A DNA stretch of 64,000 nt from Polynucleobacter sp. AP-Kaivos-20-H2 (GTDB lineage: Bacteria; Pseudomonadota; Gammaproteobacteria; Burkholderiales; Burkholderiaceae), in contig NZ_JACVOX010000002.1 in NCBI RefSeq assembly GCF_018882215.1, forward strand, positions 248,001 through 312,000, written 5' to 3'. A program made the translations under genes and the position numbers. This document shows, in pieces, positions 34,988 through 46,067 of the stretch. The notes under the pieces are model-generated. The model did not search any database. It had not been told where the DNA came from and saw nothing but the letters and a program-made list of their open reading frames with translations. Position 1 is the stretch's first letter. Each line of letters starts with the position of its first letter.

Positions 34988-35722
34988 CTAGATTTTCTTT
35001 AAATCAATCAAAATTTGGCGAGTCGTCAATACCTGATCCTGCAAGTGCAGGCCAAGAAGAAAACGCATCAATTGCTTACTCTCAGAAAGCGTCTCAGGGT
35101 CTGAGAAATCCCCCGCCGCAATTGCTAAAAGAGATTTCCCAGTGAGAACGGGCCAATGTCCTGGATCATCCACTTGAACTGGGCGAACACCCCGCTCTGG
35201 TTGATAGATGTATTGCTCTTGAGCCAGGGGCGCTTCATTGGTTTCAACGCAGCGATCCAAGGCAGCCGCATAACCCGTCTCTTGCAAGAGTGCCAACTCA
35301 AATGGACGCAAAATCTCTTCTAAGCCCTTAGACTCGAACTCCAGATTTGATAAAGCATTAATAGTCTCGGAATAGCGATCGTAAAGCCTTTCGTAATCAT
35401 CTTCACGCGCTAAAAACTTGACGAGCAATTCATTGAGATAGAAGCCGCAGAGTAAAGCATCGCCAACCAAAGAAGGCATACCTCCCACCCACTCTGACTT
35501 CGTTAAAGTGCGGAGCTCTGATTTACCACTCCAAGAAACAAGCAGTGGCTGGAAGCGCTGCAATACCGGCCTTAGTGTGGAGTGCGGACGCTTGGCGCCC
35601 TTAGCAATTAAAGCCATACGGCCATATTGCCGAGTAAAGACATCCAGAATTAAGCTGGTCTCTTTATAGGGAATGCTATGCAATACAAAAGCAGGCTCGT
35701 CAGCAATGCGAATCGAGGCCAT
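34988..35722 (-). CDS. recO: DNA repair protein RecO
   Basis: Recombination mediator that loads RecA with RecF/RecR. It has 244 residues. Seen: the N-terminal OB fold from FVLHSIPYKETSLILDVFTRQYGRMALIAKGAKRP, and the helical C-terminal half with LLQETGYAAALDRCVE, whose metal-binding Cys cluster is incomplete, as in other proteobacterial RecO. It follows era by five bases. Confidence 0.95.
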   Translation of the reverse strand: MASIRIADEPAFVLHSIPYKETSLILDVFTRQYGRMALIAKGAKRPHSTLRPVLQRFQPLLVSWSGKSELRTLTKSEWVGGMPSLVGDALLCGFYLNELLVKFLAREDDYERLYDRYSETINALSNLEFESKGLEEILRPFELALLQETGYAAALDRCVETNEAPLAQEQYIYQPERGVRPVQVDDPGHWPVLTGKSLLAIAAGDFSDPETLSESKQLMRFLLGLHLQDQVLTTRQILIDLKKI

Positions 35723-35727
35723 GAAAC

Positions 35728-36663
35728 TTATTCCAGACCTTGAGCCCGCAATTCAGCTCGATCATCTGCCCAGCCACGCTTGACCTTAACCCAAGTCTCT
35801 AAAAAGACCTTGCCGTCAAAGAGCTTTTCCATATCGATGCGGGCATCAGTAGAAATCTTCTTGAGACGCTCACCCTTTTGACCAATGATCATTGCCTTGT
35901 GGCTATCGCGATCAACCAAAATGGTTGCGGCAATGCGACGCATCTTGCCATCCATCTTGAACTGATCGATCACTACCGTGCTGGTGTAAGGCAGTTCTTC
36001 ACCAGTAAAGCGGAATACTTTTTCACGCAGAATCTCAGCAGCTAAGAAGCGCTCGCTACGATCGGTAATAGTGTCGCCATCATAGACAGCCTCAGCCTCA
36101 GGCAGATAACCCTCGAGAACATCTAACAATCTTTCAATATCACCAGGACTCTTGGCGCTCATCGGCACGATCTCAGCAAACTCACACTTCTGATCTTCAT
36201 GGCCACCTAGTTCGCACCAAGGGCGAGCCATATCTTTAATGAAGCTAAGGAGTGCTTGGTCACGCTCTGATGGAGTCTGAAAGCGGCTGTTAAACAAGTC
36301 CAACTTATTTAAGACCAGAACAACTGGTAAGTCATCCGGCAGGAGCTTTAATACCTTTTTATCATCTTCACCAAAGTACCCAGCCTCAACCACGAAGCAG
36401 GCGACATTCACGTCTTGCAAGGCGGTGGTTACAGTGCGATTCAGCGCTTTATTTAAGGTGTTCATTAAACGTGTCTGAAAGCCTGGGGTATCGATAAAGA
36501 TAAACTGCGCTTCTTCGCGATTCTGAATACCCAAAATACGGTGGCGTGTAGTTTGCGCCTTGCGAGAGGTAATACTGATCTTCTGACCAACCAATGCATT
36601 CAGAAGGGTTGATTTACCCATATTAGGACGCCCAACAATGGCGATGGTGCCGCATCTAAACAC
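35728..36663 (-). CDS. era: GTPase Era
   Basis: Essential GTPase for 30S ribosome assembly that binds the 3' end of 16S rRNA. It has 311 residues. Seen: G1 [11 protein letters not shown]3 DTPGF, G4 NKLD, and a C-terminal KH domain with the [13 protein letters not shown] loop. rnc is directly upstream (two bases) and recO downstream, the common order. Confidence 0.97.
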   Translation of the reverse strand: MFRCGTIAIVGRPNMGKSTLLNALVGQKISITSRKAQTTRHRILGIQNREEAQFIFIDTPGFQTRLMNTLNKALNRTVTTALQDVNVACFVVEAGYFGEDDKKVLKLLPDDLPVVLVLNKLDLFNSRFQTPSERDQALLSFIKDMARPWCELGGHEDQKCEFAEIVPMSAKSPGDIERLLDVLEGYLPEAEAVYDGDTITDRSERFLAAEILREKVFRFTGEELPYTSTVVIDQFKMDGKMRRIAATILVDRDSHKAMIIGQKGERLKKISTDARIDMEKLFDGKVFLETWVKVKRGWADDRAELRAQGLE

Positions 36664-36665
36664 GA

Positions 36666-37457
36666 TTAGCCCTTCAGCTTAAGGTTGAACTGCTCTTCGG
36701 TCACTTCCTTTTTGGCTGCCTTCTTTTTGGCCGACCGAGTCTTCTTAGGTTTACGAGATTCTTGCGGCAAAGCCTTGAGCATAGCAATCAAGGCCAACTT
36801 TGCTGCGGCTTGCTCAGCTGCACGGCGCGAGGCACCCTCACCTTTGACTGCCACTTTGTGACTAGGAATCAAGCACTCCACCTCAAACTGCTGATTGTGT
36901 GCAGCACCAGTAGTGCCGGTAACGTTATAGGTCGGCAATGGCAATTGATAGCCTTGCAAGCATTCTTGCAATAAAGTTTTGTCGTCCTTACCTAAGGTTT
37001 TAGGATCAACGTGCGCCAAGATGATGGAATACAGCTTACCTAAGCTGGCCTTAGCTGCATCAAAACCACCATCCATAAAGATCGCACCAGTCACCGCTTC
37101 TAAGGTATCAGCAAGGATAGAGGGGCGACGGAAGCCACCGCTCTTCAACTCACCTTCGCCCAGGCGCAAGTAATCCGACAAGGATAAAGTTTGGGCAATT
37201 TCGTATAAAGCTTGTTGCTTTACTAAGTTTGCACGTACGCGAGAGAGGTCGCCCTCATCTAAATCTGAATAACGCTCATAGAGCATTTCAGCAACAACGC
37301 AATTCAGAATAGAGTCGCCCAGAAATTCCAAGCGCTCGTTATTTTTCTTGCTATGACTACGATGAGTTAGCGCTTGATTTAGTAGCTCCGGCTTCTTGAA
37401 GGTATAGCCAAGGCGCTCTTGCAACGGTCCAGTTTCGATAACGGCGCGCGCATTCAT
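36666..37457 (-). CDS. rnc: Ribonuclease III
   Basis: Double-strand RNA endonuclease that matures rRNA and regulates mRNAs. It has 263 residues. Seen: the nuclease signature [15 protein letters not shown], the second acidic site [14 protein letters not shown], a C-terminal dsRNA-binding domain with [17 protein letters not shown], then a long Lys/Arg-rich tail (about residues 232-263) longer than the usual 226-residue enzyme. Located between lepB and era. Confidence 0.97.
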   Translation of the reverse strand: MNARAVIETGPLQERLGYTFKKPELLNQALTHRSHSKKNNERLEFLGDSILNCVVAEMLYERYSDLDEGDLSRVRANLVKQQALYEIAQTLSLSDYLRLGEGELKSGGFRRPSILADTLEAVTGAIFMDGGFDAAKASLGKLYSIILAHVDPKTLGKDDKTLLQECLQGYQLPLPTYNVTGTTGAAHNQQFEVECLIPSHKVAVKGEGASRRAAEQAAAKLALIAMLKALPQESRKPKKTRSAKKKAAKKEVTEEQFNLKLKG

Positions 37458-37462
37458 AATAT

Positions 37463-38269
37463 TTACTCGAATCCGCCAATGCGGCCAAGATTACCCAGGT
37501 TCAACCAAACAAAGAAGGCCTTACCGACAATGTTTTTATCCGGTACAAAGCCCCAATAACGTGAGTCTGCACTGTTGTCACGGTTATCACCCATCGCGAA
37601 GTAATGCCCTGGAGGTACTTTGCAAGTTACGCCAGACTGCTGGTACTGGCAGAACTCAGAACCTGGAAAACGTTCAGTCGGAAATACGGTGGCTGGACGA
37701 TCTGGGTCATTGAGGATGTCATGACGATTGCCGCTTAAGTCTGCTGGGAAAGTCTCTGTGAAACGTTTGGCATAGCGCATATTCTCGGGATCGAGATACG
37801 GCTCGCCACCACTATATTGCAGAGGCTGACCATTAATAGTCAGGCGCTTATTTTCATAAGTGATTTCGTCACCCGGCAAGGCCACTATGCGCTTGATGTA
37901 ATCCACCGACTCATCACGTGGGTAACGAAACACGACAACATCACCGCGCTTGGGTGATCCCAAGTCAACGACTTTTTGATTGAGCACCGGTAAACGAATT
38001 CCATAGGTAAATTTATTGACCAAAATGAAGTCGCCGATTTGTAATGTAGGGATCATTGAGCCAGAAGGGATCTTAAAAGGCTCAGCGATAAAAGAGCGCA
38101 ATACAAATACCGCACAAATTACTGGGAAGAAACCTGCTGTGTATTCAAGCCACAAAGGCATACGGTCAATACCAGCCAAACGTCTTTGCGGGGCAAAGTG
38201 CAATTTGTCAGCAACCCAAGCGATTCCAGAAATAATCACCAAGATAAAAAGGACTAGAGCAAAGTTCAT
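37463..38269 (-). CDS. lepB: Signal peptidase I
   Basis: Membrane serine-lysine protease that removes signal peptides from exported proteins. It has 268 residues. Seen: an N-terminal TM segment, a second one before [21 protein letters not shown] with the catalytic Ser, the catalytic Lys in [20 protein letters not shown], and [20 protein letters not shown] at the C-terminal side. Its start overlaps the lepA stop by one base, so the two are coupled. Confidence 0.97.
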   Translation of the reverse strand: MNFALVLFILVIISGIAWVADKLHFAPQRRLAGIDRMPLWLEYTAGFFPVICAVFVLRSFIAEPFKIPSGSMIPTLQIGDFILVNKFTYGIRLPVLNQKVVDLGSPKRGDVVVFRYPRDESVDYIKRIVALPGDEITYENKRLTINGQPLQYSGGEPYLDPENMRYAKRFTETFPADLSGNRHDILNDPDRPATVFPTERFPGSEFCQYQQSGVTCKVPPGHYFAMGDNRDNSADSRYWGFVPDKNIVGKAFFVWLNLGNLGRIGGFE

Positions 38270-40074
38270 TAATCCTCCACCTGCAGAATAGCCAAGAAGG
38301 CTTCTTGTGGAATTTCCACGTTACCGACTTGCTTCATACGTTTCTTACCTTCTTTTTGCTTCTCTAATAACTTACGTTTACGGGAGATGTCACCACCGTA
38401 GCACTTAGCCAATACGTTCTTACGCAATGCCTTGACGTTTTCACGCGCAACAATATTGCTGCCAATTGCCGCCTGAATAGCCACATCAAACATTTGACGA
38501 GGAATAATGCCGCGCATCTTGGCTACCACTTCGCGCCCGCGATGTTGACTATTGCTGCGGTGAACAATCACAGAGAGGGCATCTACCCGCTCACTATTAA
38601 TCAGGATATCGACCTTAACAACATCTGCTGGGCGATATTCTTTGAACTCGTAATCCATTGAGGCATATCCGCGTGAGATGGATTTCATTTTGTCAAAGAA
38701 GTCCAAAACAATCTCGGCCATCGGCAACTCATAAGTGAGCTTGACCTGACGACCTAAGTAATTCATGTCCATCTGAATACCACGCTTACCGACGCACAAG
38801 GTAATCATCGCCCCTACATACTCTTGCGGCATGTATAGATTAACTGTCACGATAGGCTCAAGAATCGTATTGATCTTGCTGGCCTCAGGCATCTTCGACG
38901 GGTTATCCACCATCATGAGCGTGCCATCAGACTGCTCCACTTGGTACACCACCGTTGGAGCAGTCGTGATGAGATTCATGCCGTACTGACGCTCTAAACG
39001 CTCTTGCACAATCTCCATGTGCAACAAACCTAAGAAGCCGCAGCGGAATCCAAAACCTAAAGCCTGAGATACCTCTGGCTCATACAAGAGTGAGGCGTCG
39101 TTTAACTTGAGCTTTTCAAGGGACTCACGCAACTGATCGTATTCACTCGCTTCTACTGGATATAGGCCAGCAAAAACTTGGGGCTTCACTTCTTTAAAAC
39201 CGGGCAGTGGCTCGGCTGCAGGAACTCGCCCTTGCTGCCCAGGAGTATGTGTCACGGTGTCACCAACCTTGGCGGCCTTTAATTCTTTAATGCCGGCAAT
39301 CACAAAACCCACTTGACCAGCAGATAACTCTGGACGATCGACTGACTTCGGACTAAACACGCCTACATGCTCGACTAAATGGCTTGAACCATTAGCCATC
39401 AAGGTGATTTTTTCTTTTGGTTTTAAGGTGCCATTCACAACGCGCACCAACATGACAACGCCTACGTAATTATCAAACCAGGAGTCAATAATCAAGGCTT
39501 GCAATGGATCTTCTGCATTACCCTTTGGCGGCGGCACTCTGGCGATCATTTCCTCGATGACATCCGCAACACCCAAACCTGTTTTGGCTGAGCAGGTGAC
39601 GGCCTCAGAAGCATCGATACCAATGACGTCTTCAATTTCTTTTTTAGCGCGCTCAGGATCGGCTTGGGGCAAGTCAATCTTATTGAGTACTGGTACAACC
39701 TCAACGCCCAACTCAAGCGCCATGTAACAGTTGGCAACCGTTTGCGCCTCAACACCTTGACTCGCATCTACGACTAACAACGCACCTTCACAGGCAGACA
39801 AAGAGCGACTGACCTCATAAGAGAAGTCGACGTGTCCCGGGGTGTCAATCAGGTTGATATGGTAAATCTTGCCGTCTTTGGCTTTGTAATTTAAAGCTGC
39901 GGTTTGCGCCTTAATAGTGATGCCGCGCTCACGCTCAATATCCATTGAGTCTAGAACTTGGGCCTCCATTTCACGATCGGAGAGACCGCCACAGAGCTGA
40001 ATAATGCGATCAGCAAGCGTCGATTTGCCGTGATCGATATGGGCGATGATAGAAAAATTGCGGATTAAATCCAT
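38269..40074 (-). CDS. lepA: Elongation factor 4 (LepA)
   Basis: Translational GTPase that back-translocates or remodels stalled ribosomes. It has 601 residues, the family length. Seen: G1 [20 protein letters not shown]3 [14 protein letters not shown], the [10 protein letters not shown] domain, and the LepA-specific C-terminal domain ending [34 protein letters not shown] 136-base gap with a palindromic hairpin separates it from degP upstream. Confidence 0.98.
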   Translation of the reverse strand: MDLIRNFSIIAHIDHGKSTLADRIIQLCGGLSDREMEAQVLDSMDIERERGITIKAQTAALNYKAKDGKIYHINLIDTPGHVDFSYEVSRSLSACEGALLVVDASQGVEAQTVANCYMALELGVEVVPVLNKIDLPQADPERAKKEIEDVIGIDASEAVTCSAKTGLGVADVIEEMIARVPPPKGNAEDPLQALIIDSWFDNYVGVVMLVRVVNGTLKPKEKITLMANGSSHLVEHVGVFSPKSVDRPELSAGQVGFVIAGIKELKAAKVGDTVTHTPGQQGRVPAAEPLPGFKEVKPQVFAGLYPVEASEYDQLRESLEKLKLNDASLLYEPEVSQALGFGFRCGFLGLLHMEIVQERLERQYGMNLITTAPTVVYQVEQSDGTLMMVDNPSKMPEASKINTILEPIVTVNLYMPQEYVGAMITLCVGKRGIQMDMNYLGRQVKLTYELPMAEIVLDFFDKMKSISRGYASMDYEFKEYRPADVVKVDILINSERVDALSVIVHRSNSQHRGREVVAKMRGIIPRQMFDVAIQAAIGSNIVARENVKALRKNVLAKCYGGDISRKRKLLEKQKEGKKRMKQVGNVEIPQEAFLAILQVED

Positions 40075-40165
40075 AGCGTCTTAATAGGTCATTCAAAAAA
40101 CGCCTTGTCAGAACGCACCACGATGATGCGCTGCAAAAAGTCGTCTTAAAGTGATTGTAATGGGT

Positions 40166-40182
40166 GGCGCCTAAAAGGCGCC
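40166..40182. other. Palindromic hairpin between degP and lepA
   Basis: GGCGCC TAAAA GGCGCC, a 6-base stem with a 5-base loop. It lies in the 136-base gap. No T-run follows directly on the minus strand, so a weak terminator or processing site. Confidence 0.45.
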
Positions 40183-40210
40183 AAACCGCTTTTTTAGGCC
40201 CAAAATGGGG

Positions 40211-41659
40211 TTATTTAGGCCTTACAGGAACGACTAAAGTACTGTCAGCGCGGCGGATAAAGACCGGTACAGCCTTATTGGCGTCCAAACCCTTAACTAG
40301 AGCCTCAAACTGCTTAACGCTTGTAATATCAGCATCTGCCACCCGAATAATGACGTCAGCTGGTCGAATCCCCGCTTTTGCCAAAGGGCCATCCCCTAAA
40401 CCGGTTACCTCAACCCCGCCCTTGATATTCAAATCCTTCTTTTTGGCATCCGATAGTTCACCAACAACAACTCCCAGGGTATTGGCGCTATTGCCATTTG
40501 CCGCAGGGGCATCTGCCTTTTTATTAGCCGCCTGAGTAGATTCGGTATCAGTTACGGTAACTGTTAAATCACGGGTTCCACCTTTACGCCAAACTTGAAC
40601 TGGCACGGAAGTGCCTGGCTTCGTTTCGCCAACTACTCTGGGTAAGTCGGTTGATTTAGAAATCTCGCGCCCGTTGAAACTCAGAATCACATCACCCGCT
40701 TCAATGCCACCAGCTGCTGCTGGTCCACCTGGCTCGACATTGCGAACATATGCACCACGAGGTTTACCTAAACCAAGACTCTCAGCAACTTCTTTTGTCA
40801 TTTCACCCAAAGCAACACCAATTCGACCACGAGTCATCTTGCCATTAGTGCGCAATTGATCTGCAACACGCATTGCCTCATCAATCGGAATCGCAAAAGA
40901 GATACCCATATAGCCACCAGAGCGACTAAATATTTGCGAGTTGATACCAATCACTTGACCAGCAGTATTTAAAAGTGGTCCTCCGGAGTTTCCTGGATTC
41001 ACAGCAACGTCAGTCTGAATAAAAGGTAAGTAGTCACCTGTATCGCGACTCTTCGCCGACACAATACCTGCAGTCACCGTGTTCTCAAGGCCGAACGGGG
41101 AGCCAATTGCTAGCACCCATTCACCTACACGCACCTTGGATGAATCACCTAAAGGTAGCTTTGGTAAATCACGTGCTTCAATTTTCACAACCGCAACATC
41201 AGTGCGCTTATCCATACCAAGCAACTTTGCTTTGAACTCGCGCTTATCAGTCAGAGTTACATAAATAGTAGTGGCACCTTCAACAACGTGAGCGTTAGTC
41301 AAAATCAAACCATTGGATTCAATAATGAAACCAGAGCCTACGCCACGATCTGCTTCTTGCGGCTTGCCTGGATTAGGTTGCGCCGGTTTAGGTCCGTTAG
41401 GAATTCCTGGAATAGGTACGCCAAAGAAACGGCGAAAGAATTCCGCTTGATCTTCTGGCATCCCAGGAATGCCACCTTGCGCTTGCTGCACTACTACTTT
41501 TTCAGTGGTACGAATATTGACAACTGCAGGACTTGCGCGTTCAACCAAATCCGCAAAGTCAGGAATAGTGACTCGAGGATTTTGAGCTAATGCAGGCGGA
41601 ATAAACGCAACTTGCCCCAGACCAAAGATAGCCAAGAGCGCAATTAAATACTTTTTCAT
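40211..41659 (-). CDS. Periplasmic serine protease, DegP/MucD family
   Basis: Trypsin-like protease/chaperone of the HtrA family, 482 residues. Seen: a signal peptide (MKKYLIALL to PPALAQ), catalytic triad His124 in NAHVVEGA, Asp154 in KRTDVAVV, Ser225 in NPGNSGGPLL, then two PDZ domains (about residues 290-380 and 400-482). The linker before the second PDZ is Ala/Asn-rich. It belongs to the envelope stress family. The usual sigma-E regulator genes are not beside it. It follows fabF by 50 bases. Confidence 0.95.
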   Translation of the reverse strand: MKKYLIALLAIFGLGQVAFIPPALAQNPRVTIPDFADLVERASPAVVNIRTTEKVVVQQAQGGIPGMPEDQAEFFRRFFGVPIPGIPNGPKPAQPNPGKPQEADRGVGSGFIIESNGLILTNAHVVEGATTIYVTLTDKREFKAKLLGMDKRTDVAVVKIEARDLPKLPLGDSSKVRVGEWVLAIGSPFGLENTVTAGIVSAKSRDTGDYLPFIQTDVAVNPGNSGGPLLNTAGQVIGINSQIFSRSGGYMGISFAIPIDEAMRVADQLRTNGKMTRGRIGVALGEMTKEVAESLGLGKPRGAYVRNVEPGGPAAAGGIEAGDVILSFNGREISKSTDLPRVVGETKPGTSVPVQVWRKGGTRDLTVTVTDTESTQAANKKADAPAANGNSANTLGVVVGELSDAKKKDLNIKGGVEVTGLGDGPLAKAGIRPADVIIRVADADITSVKQFEALVKGLDANKAVPVFIRRADSTLVVPVRPK

Positions 41660-41709
41660 AATGCTATAGACCTACTTGGTGAAAACCAACAATGAAGATA
41701 TTAAGAATA

Positions 41710-42957
41710 TTAGGTCAGCTTGCCAAAAATCAAGGTACCGTTAGTACCCCCAAAGCCAAAATTGTTTTTGACTGCATGGTCAATCTTCACATCCCTAGCG
41801 GTATTGGCGCAGTAGTCCAGGTCGCACTCAGGATCTTGATTGAAGATATTGATAGTAGGTGGTGATTTTTGGTTATGAAGAGCCAAAATCGTGAAAACAG
41901 ACTCCAAGCCACCGGCGCCGCCCAAAAGGTGGCCAGTCATCGACTTGGTAGAGTTAATTAAAGCCTTTTTGGCATGATCGCCCAAAGCAGCTTTAATCGC
42001 TTCGGTTTCATTCTTGTCGCCCAAAGGCGTAGAAGTTCCGTGAGCATTTAAATACTGAATTTGATCTGGATTGAGTTTGGCATCGCGCATTGCATTCACC
42101 ATGCAACGACGGGGGCCATCCATATTTGGTGCAGTCATGTGATAAGCGTCACCGCTCATACCGAAGCCCAGTAATTCGCAATAGATTTTTGCGCCACGGG
42201 CTTTAGCGTGCTCATACTCTTCAATCACAACTACACCTGCGCCTTCACCCAGAACAAAACCATCGCGGTCTTTATCCCAAGGGCGTGATGCGGTAGCAGG
42301 ATCATCATTGCGAGTAGAAAGCGCTCTTGCAGAAGCAAACCCACCAACTCCTAATGCGGAGATAGTAGATTCAGCACCGCCAGCAACCATGACATCAGCA
42401 TCACCGTACTGAATTAAGCGTGCAGCCAATCCAATGCTGTGTAAACCCGTTGTACAGGCTGTTACCGCAGCCACGTTTGGACCTTTGAGACCAAACAAAA
42501 TGCTGAGGTGGCCAGAAATCATATTGATGATGGAGCCTGGAACAAAGAAAGGGGAGATACGACGAGGGCCACGAGCCAATAACTCAGCGCCCGTTTCCTC
42601 AATCATAGGTAGGCCACCGATACCGGAGCCAACCATGACGCCAATACGCTCAGCGTTTTGTTCGGTGATCTCTAAACCACAGTCGCGAATGGCTTGCGTA
42701 CCAGCAGCAATGCCGTAATGGATAAAGGTATCCATATGGCGCGCCTCTTTGGCAGAAACATATTCTTCGACATTGAAATCTTTCACCTCTCCAGCGAAAT
42801 GAACGCTAAGCGGAGTATGGTCAAACTTAGTGATGGTAGCAATGCCTGATTTGCCCGCAAGCAAGTTAGACCAAGCTACATCAACTGAATTACCAACGGG
42901 TGAGATAAGGCCAAGGCCGGTAACTACAACCCGGCGTCGGCCATTTGATGCTGACAC
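41710..42957 (-). CDS. fabF: 3-oxoacyl-ACP synthase II
   Basis: Elongating beta-ketoacyl-ACP synthase. It has 415 residues. Seen: [16 protein letters not shown] at the N-terminus, the nucleophile Cys in [13 protein letters not shown], His in [11 protein letters not shown], and [12 protein letters not shown] with the second His region, ending [12 protein letters not shown]. It follows acpP by 21 bases in the fab cluster. Confidence 0.97.
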   Translation of the reverse strand: MSASNGRRRVVVTGLGLISPVGNSVDVAWSNLLAGKSGIATITKFDHTPLSVHFAGEVKDFNVEEYVSAKEARHMDTFIHYGIAAGTQAIRDCGLEITEQNAERIGVMVGSGIGGLPMIEETGAELLARGPRRISPFFVPGSIINMISGHLSILFGLKGPNVAAVTACTTGLHSIGLAARLIQYGDADVMVAGGAESTISALGVGGFASARALSTRNDDPATASRPWDKDRDGFVLGEGAGVVVIEEYEHAKARGAKIYCELLGFGMSGDAYHMTAPNMDGPRRCMVNAMRDAKLNPDQIQYLNAHGTSTPLGDKNETEAIKAALGDHAKKALINSTKSMTGHLLGGAGGLESVFTILALHNQKSPPTINIFNQDPECDLDYCANTARDVKIDHAVKNNFGFGGTNGTLIFGKLT

Positions 42958-42978
42958 AGTAATACCTAGGCTAGGGAA

Positions 42979-43218
42979 TTAACCCTGAGCTTTTGATGTA
43001 GCGAAGTCGATCGCGAGCTGAACTGTGGTGATCTTTTCAGCTTCCTCATCAGGAATTTCGATGCCGAATTCATCTTCCAAAGCCATAACCAGCTCAACAG
43101 TGTCAAGAGAGTCAGCGCCCAAGTCGTTCACGAAAGAAGATTCATTCTTGATGTCTCCTTCTGCGACGCCTAATTGCTCAGCGACGATTTTCTTAACGCG
43201 TTGTTCGATGTTGTCCAT
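42979..43218 (-). CDS. acpP: Acyl carrier protein
   Basis: Carries growing acyl chains on 4'-phosphopantetheine. It has 79 residues from the ATG at 43218 ([17 protein letters not shown]), which has a GGGGAAATT site; a longer reading to 43284 has no family support. Seen: the phosphopantetheine serine Ser37 in [16 protein letters not shown]. It lies between fabG and fabF. Confidence 0.97.
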   Translation of the reverse strand: MDNIEQRVKKIVAEQLGVAEGDIKNESSFVNDLGADSLDTVELVMALEDEFGIEIPDEEAEKITTVQLAIDFATSKAQG

Positions 43219-43319
43219 TAATTTCCCCAGGGGTTGTAAAAAACGATGAAAGGATTTTATCAGTTTGGCGGACCGAATTAGCAAATTCGCCTAAAAATGA
43301 CCAAATCCTAGCTTTGCCG

Positions 43320-44063
43320 TTAGGCTAAATAGAGTCCGCCATTGACGTGTAGGGTATTACCCGTAATGTAGCCAGCCGCCGGAGAGGCCAAAAAGGCCAC
43401 CGCTTGGGCGACATCCTCTGGACTACCCAAACGCGCCAAAGGAATGTTCACTTTTAGGGCATTTTGCTGTTCTTCGCTCAAAGCGCGGGTCATATCAGTA
43501 TCGATAAATCCAGGAGCTACGCAATTCACAGTGATATTACGGCTACCAATTTCACGGGCTAAGGCACGAGTCATTCCAGAAACGCCCGCTTTTGCAGCTG
43601 CGTAATTTGCCTGACCAGGATTACCCATATGGCCAACAATTGAAGTGATATTAATAATGCGGCCACCACGAGCCTTCATCATGGGACGCATCACTGCTTG
43701 AGAAAGACGGAAGACTGAACTCAAGTTGGTATCAATCACATCAGTCCACTCTTCAGACTTCATACGCATTGATAAATTGTCGCGAGTGATGCCAGCGTTA
43801 TTCACCAAGATATTGATGCCGCCATACTCTTTCACGATCAGATCAATAATTTCTTCACAAGCATTTGGGGCAGTCACATTCAATACTTTGCCAGCACCGC
43901 CTGAAGCTTTTAAACGCTCATCAATCGCCTTAGCTCCACTTTCGGATGTAGCCGTTCCAATTACCTTGGCACCACACTTCACTAGCTCATCCGCGATTGC
44001 CTGACCAATACCGCGTGAGGCGCCAGTTACTAAAGCAATTTGTCCGCTTAAGTCGAGATTCAT
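43320..44063 (-). CDS. fabG: 3-oxoacyl-ACP reductase
   Basis: NADPH-dependent short-chain reductase that reduces 3-oxoacyl-ACP. It has 247 residues. Seen: TGASRGIGQAIA cofactor site, NNAGITRDN, the serine in INITSIVGHMGN, and the catalytic YAAAKAG (Tyr-x3-Lys), then the C-terminal TGNTLHVNGGLYLA. Follows fabD by 26 bases. Confidence 0.97.
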   Translation of the reverse strand: MNLDLSGQIALVTGASRGIGQAIADELVKCGAKVIGTATSESGAKAIDERLKASGGAGKVLNVTAPNACEEIIDLIVKEYGGINILVNNAGITRDNLSMRMKSEEWTDVIDTNLSSVFRLSQAVMRPMMKARGGRIINITSIVGHMGNPGQANYAAAKAGVSGMTRALAREIGSRNITVNCVAPGFIDTDMTRALSEEQQNALKVNIPLARLGSPEDVAQAVAFLASPAAGYITGNTLHVNGGLYLA

Positions 44064-44089
44064 TTTTATCTTCCACTATTACGTTTGTT

Positions 44090-45025
44090 TTATTTAAAGC
44101 TTGCCAAAACTTCATTCAAGCTAGCTTCGTCAAATACCGGCACACCAGTGACCTGATCATTAATGCGTTTAGTAAGACCTGCTAATACTTTGCCAGGACC
44201 GCACTCCACTACCTGAGTAATACCTTGAGAGGCCATAGCCTGAATGGTTTCTTGCCAACGCACAGGCTTAGCAGCTTGACGTACTAAGGCATCTTTAATG
44301 GCAATCGGATCATTCAAGATTTCAACATCTACGTTATTGATCACGGAAATAGTTGGTGCTTTAAACTCAATATTAGCTAAATAGACTTTCAATTTTTCAG
44401 AGGCTGGTTGCAGCAAAGAAGAATGGAACGGTGCAGATACTGGCAACGGCAAGGCACGCTTAGCACCAGCAGCTTTCAATAATTCACATGCTTTAGTAAC
44501 GGCATCACTTGCACCAGCAATCACTACTTGGCCAGGGGCATTGAAATTGACGGCTTCAACAACACCGCCAGAAGCAGCACTTGCTTCAGCACAAACCTGA
44601 ATCACGATTGCATCATCCAAGCCGAGAATCGCAGCCATACCACCTGTACCTACCGGCACAGCAGTTTGCATTGCTTCAGCACGAAAGCGCACCAATGGAA
44701 CAGCATCTTTAAAAGAAATAACGCCAGATGCAACCAAGGCAGTGTACTCACCAAGACTATGACCAGCCATCACCTTAGGGGCAGGGCCACCAGCAGCTAA
44801 CCAAGCGCGGTAGAAGGCCACACCAGCAGTCAACATCACAGGCTGCGTATTGGTTGTTAATGACAATGCCCCAGCAGGGCCTTCAGAAATCAGCTTTGCA
44901 ACGTCCTCACTTAATGCCTCAGAAGCCTCTTGCAATGTTGCGCGTACTTCCGGGCGCTCAGAAATGGAATTGAGCATGCCAACGGATTGAGAGCCTTGAC
45001 CAGGAAATACAAATGCAAATGTCAT
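44090..45025 (-). CDS. fabD: Malonyl-CoA:ACP transacylase
   Basis: Loads malonate onto ACP. It has 311 residues. Seen: FVFPGQGSQSVGM at the N-terminus, the catalytic serine in MAGHSLGEYTALVASG, the malonate-binding Arg in VRFRAEAMQ, and His in APFHSSLLQPA. Lies between fabH and fabG in the cluster. Confidence 0.97.
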   Translation of the reverse strand: MTFAFVFPGQGSQSVGMLNSISERPEVRATLQEASEALSEDVAKLISEGPAGALSLTTNTQPVMLTAGVAFYRAWLAAGGPAPKVMAGHSLGEYTALVASGVISFKDAVPLVRFRAEAMQTAVPVGTGGMAAILGLDDAIVIQVCAEASAASGGVVEAVNFNAPGQVVIAGASDAVTKACELLKAAGAKRALPLPVSAPFHSSLLQPASEKLKVYLANIEFKAPTISVINNVDVEILNDPIAIKDALVRQAAKPVRWQETIQAMASQGITQVVECGPGKVLAGLTKRINDQVTGVPVFDEASLNEVLASFK

Positions 45026-45080
45026 GTGATTAATTCGCTAAAAAGAAATTAAAGAGATGAATAAAGATAGTGTGCCGCTC

Positions 45081-46067
45081 TTAGTATTTAATCGCAACCG
45101 CACCCCAAGCGAACCCACCGCCAACACCCTCTAACAAGAGATGCTGCCCACGCTGAATTTGCCCAGAACGCACGCCAACATCCAATGCCAATGGAATGGA
45201 TGCAGCCGAAGTATTGCCATGCTCATGCACAGTAACAATCACTTTATCCATGGACATACCCATCTTCTTAGCCGTGCCTTCCATGATGCGAATATTAGCT
45301 TGATGCGGTACTAGCCAGTCGATTTGCTCAGCCTTTAGGTTTGCTTTTTCGAGTGCCTCGTGAGCTACCTGCTCTAAGACCTTCACAGCAAGCTTAAAGA
45401 CCGCTTGACCATCCATAGTCATAAATGGGGAACCATGCACTTCGCCATTACCAGCACGCCCAGGAACACACAAAATACCGCGTTGACTACCATCGGCATG
45501 TAATGCAGTAGAGAGAATGCCTGCCTCTTTAGAGGCCTCAAGCACAACAGCTCCAGCACCATCGCCAAATAAGACACAAGTGCCACGGTCTTGGAAATTC
45601 AGAATACGGGAGAATGTTTCTGCGCCAATGACCAATACTTTTTTGTATGAACCAGAACGAATAAATGCATCTGCAATGGCAAGCGCATAAGTAAAGCCAG
45701 CACAGACTGCTTGCACATCAAAAGCAGCACAAGCTGTGTGTGCACCCAATTTGTCCTGTACTACGCAAGCGGTACTTGGAAAACCACCCAAATGATCTGG
45801 AGTAGAAGTGGCCAAAATGATGAGGTCCAAATCCTCCGAGGTAATGCCGGTACTAGTTAATGCAGCTTGTGCCGCTTTGACAGCCAGATCACTAGTTAAC
45901 TCATTTTCAGCAGCAAAGTGACGTGCAGAAATACCGCTTCGTGTCTTAATCCACTCATCACTGGTCTCTAGCCCTGTCTTGGCGAGACGCTCGACCAAAT
46001 CCTGGTTAGTTAAACGTAATTCCGGAAGATAACTTCCGGTACCTGCTACTCTCGCAAAAATACTCAT
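45081..46067 (-). CDS. fabH: 3-oxoacyl-ACP synthase III
   Basis: Starts fatty acid synthesis by condensing acetyl-CoA with malonyl-ACP. It has 328 residues. Seen: [15 protein letters not shown] at the start, the nucleophile Cys in [14 protein letters not shown], His in [10 protein letters not shown], and Asn in [15 protein letters not shown]. Its ATG overlaps the plsX stop by four bases, so the two are coupled. Confidence 0.97.
   Translation of the reverse strand: MSIFARVAGTGSYLPELRLTNQDLVERLAKTGLETSDEWIKTRSGISARHFAAENELTSDLAVKAAQAALTSTGITSEDLDLIILATSTPDHLGGFPSTACVVQDKLGAHTACAAFDVQAVCAGFTYALAIADAFIRSGSYKKVLVIGAETFSRILNFQDRGTCVLFGDGAGAVVLEASKEAGILSTALHADGSQRGILCVPGRAGNGEVHGSPFMTMDGQAVFKLAVKVLEQVAHEALEKANLKAEQIDWLVPHQANIRIMEGTAKKMGMSMDKVIVTVHEHGNTSAASIPLALDVGVRSGQIQRGQHLLLEGVGGGFAWGAVAIKY

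Noticed and set aside
41660..41709. Remnant of rpoE or rse genes in the fabF-degP gap
   Set aside because: Only 50 bases, with no recognisable coding fragment.
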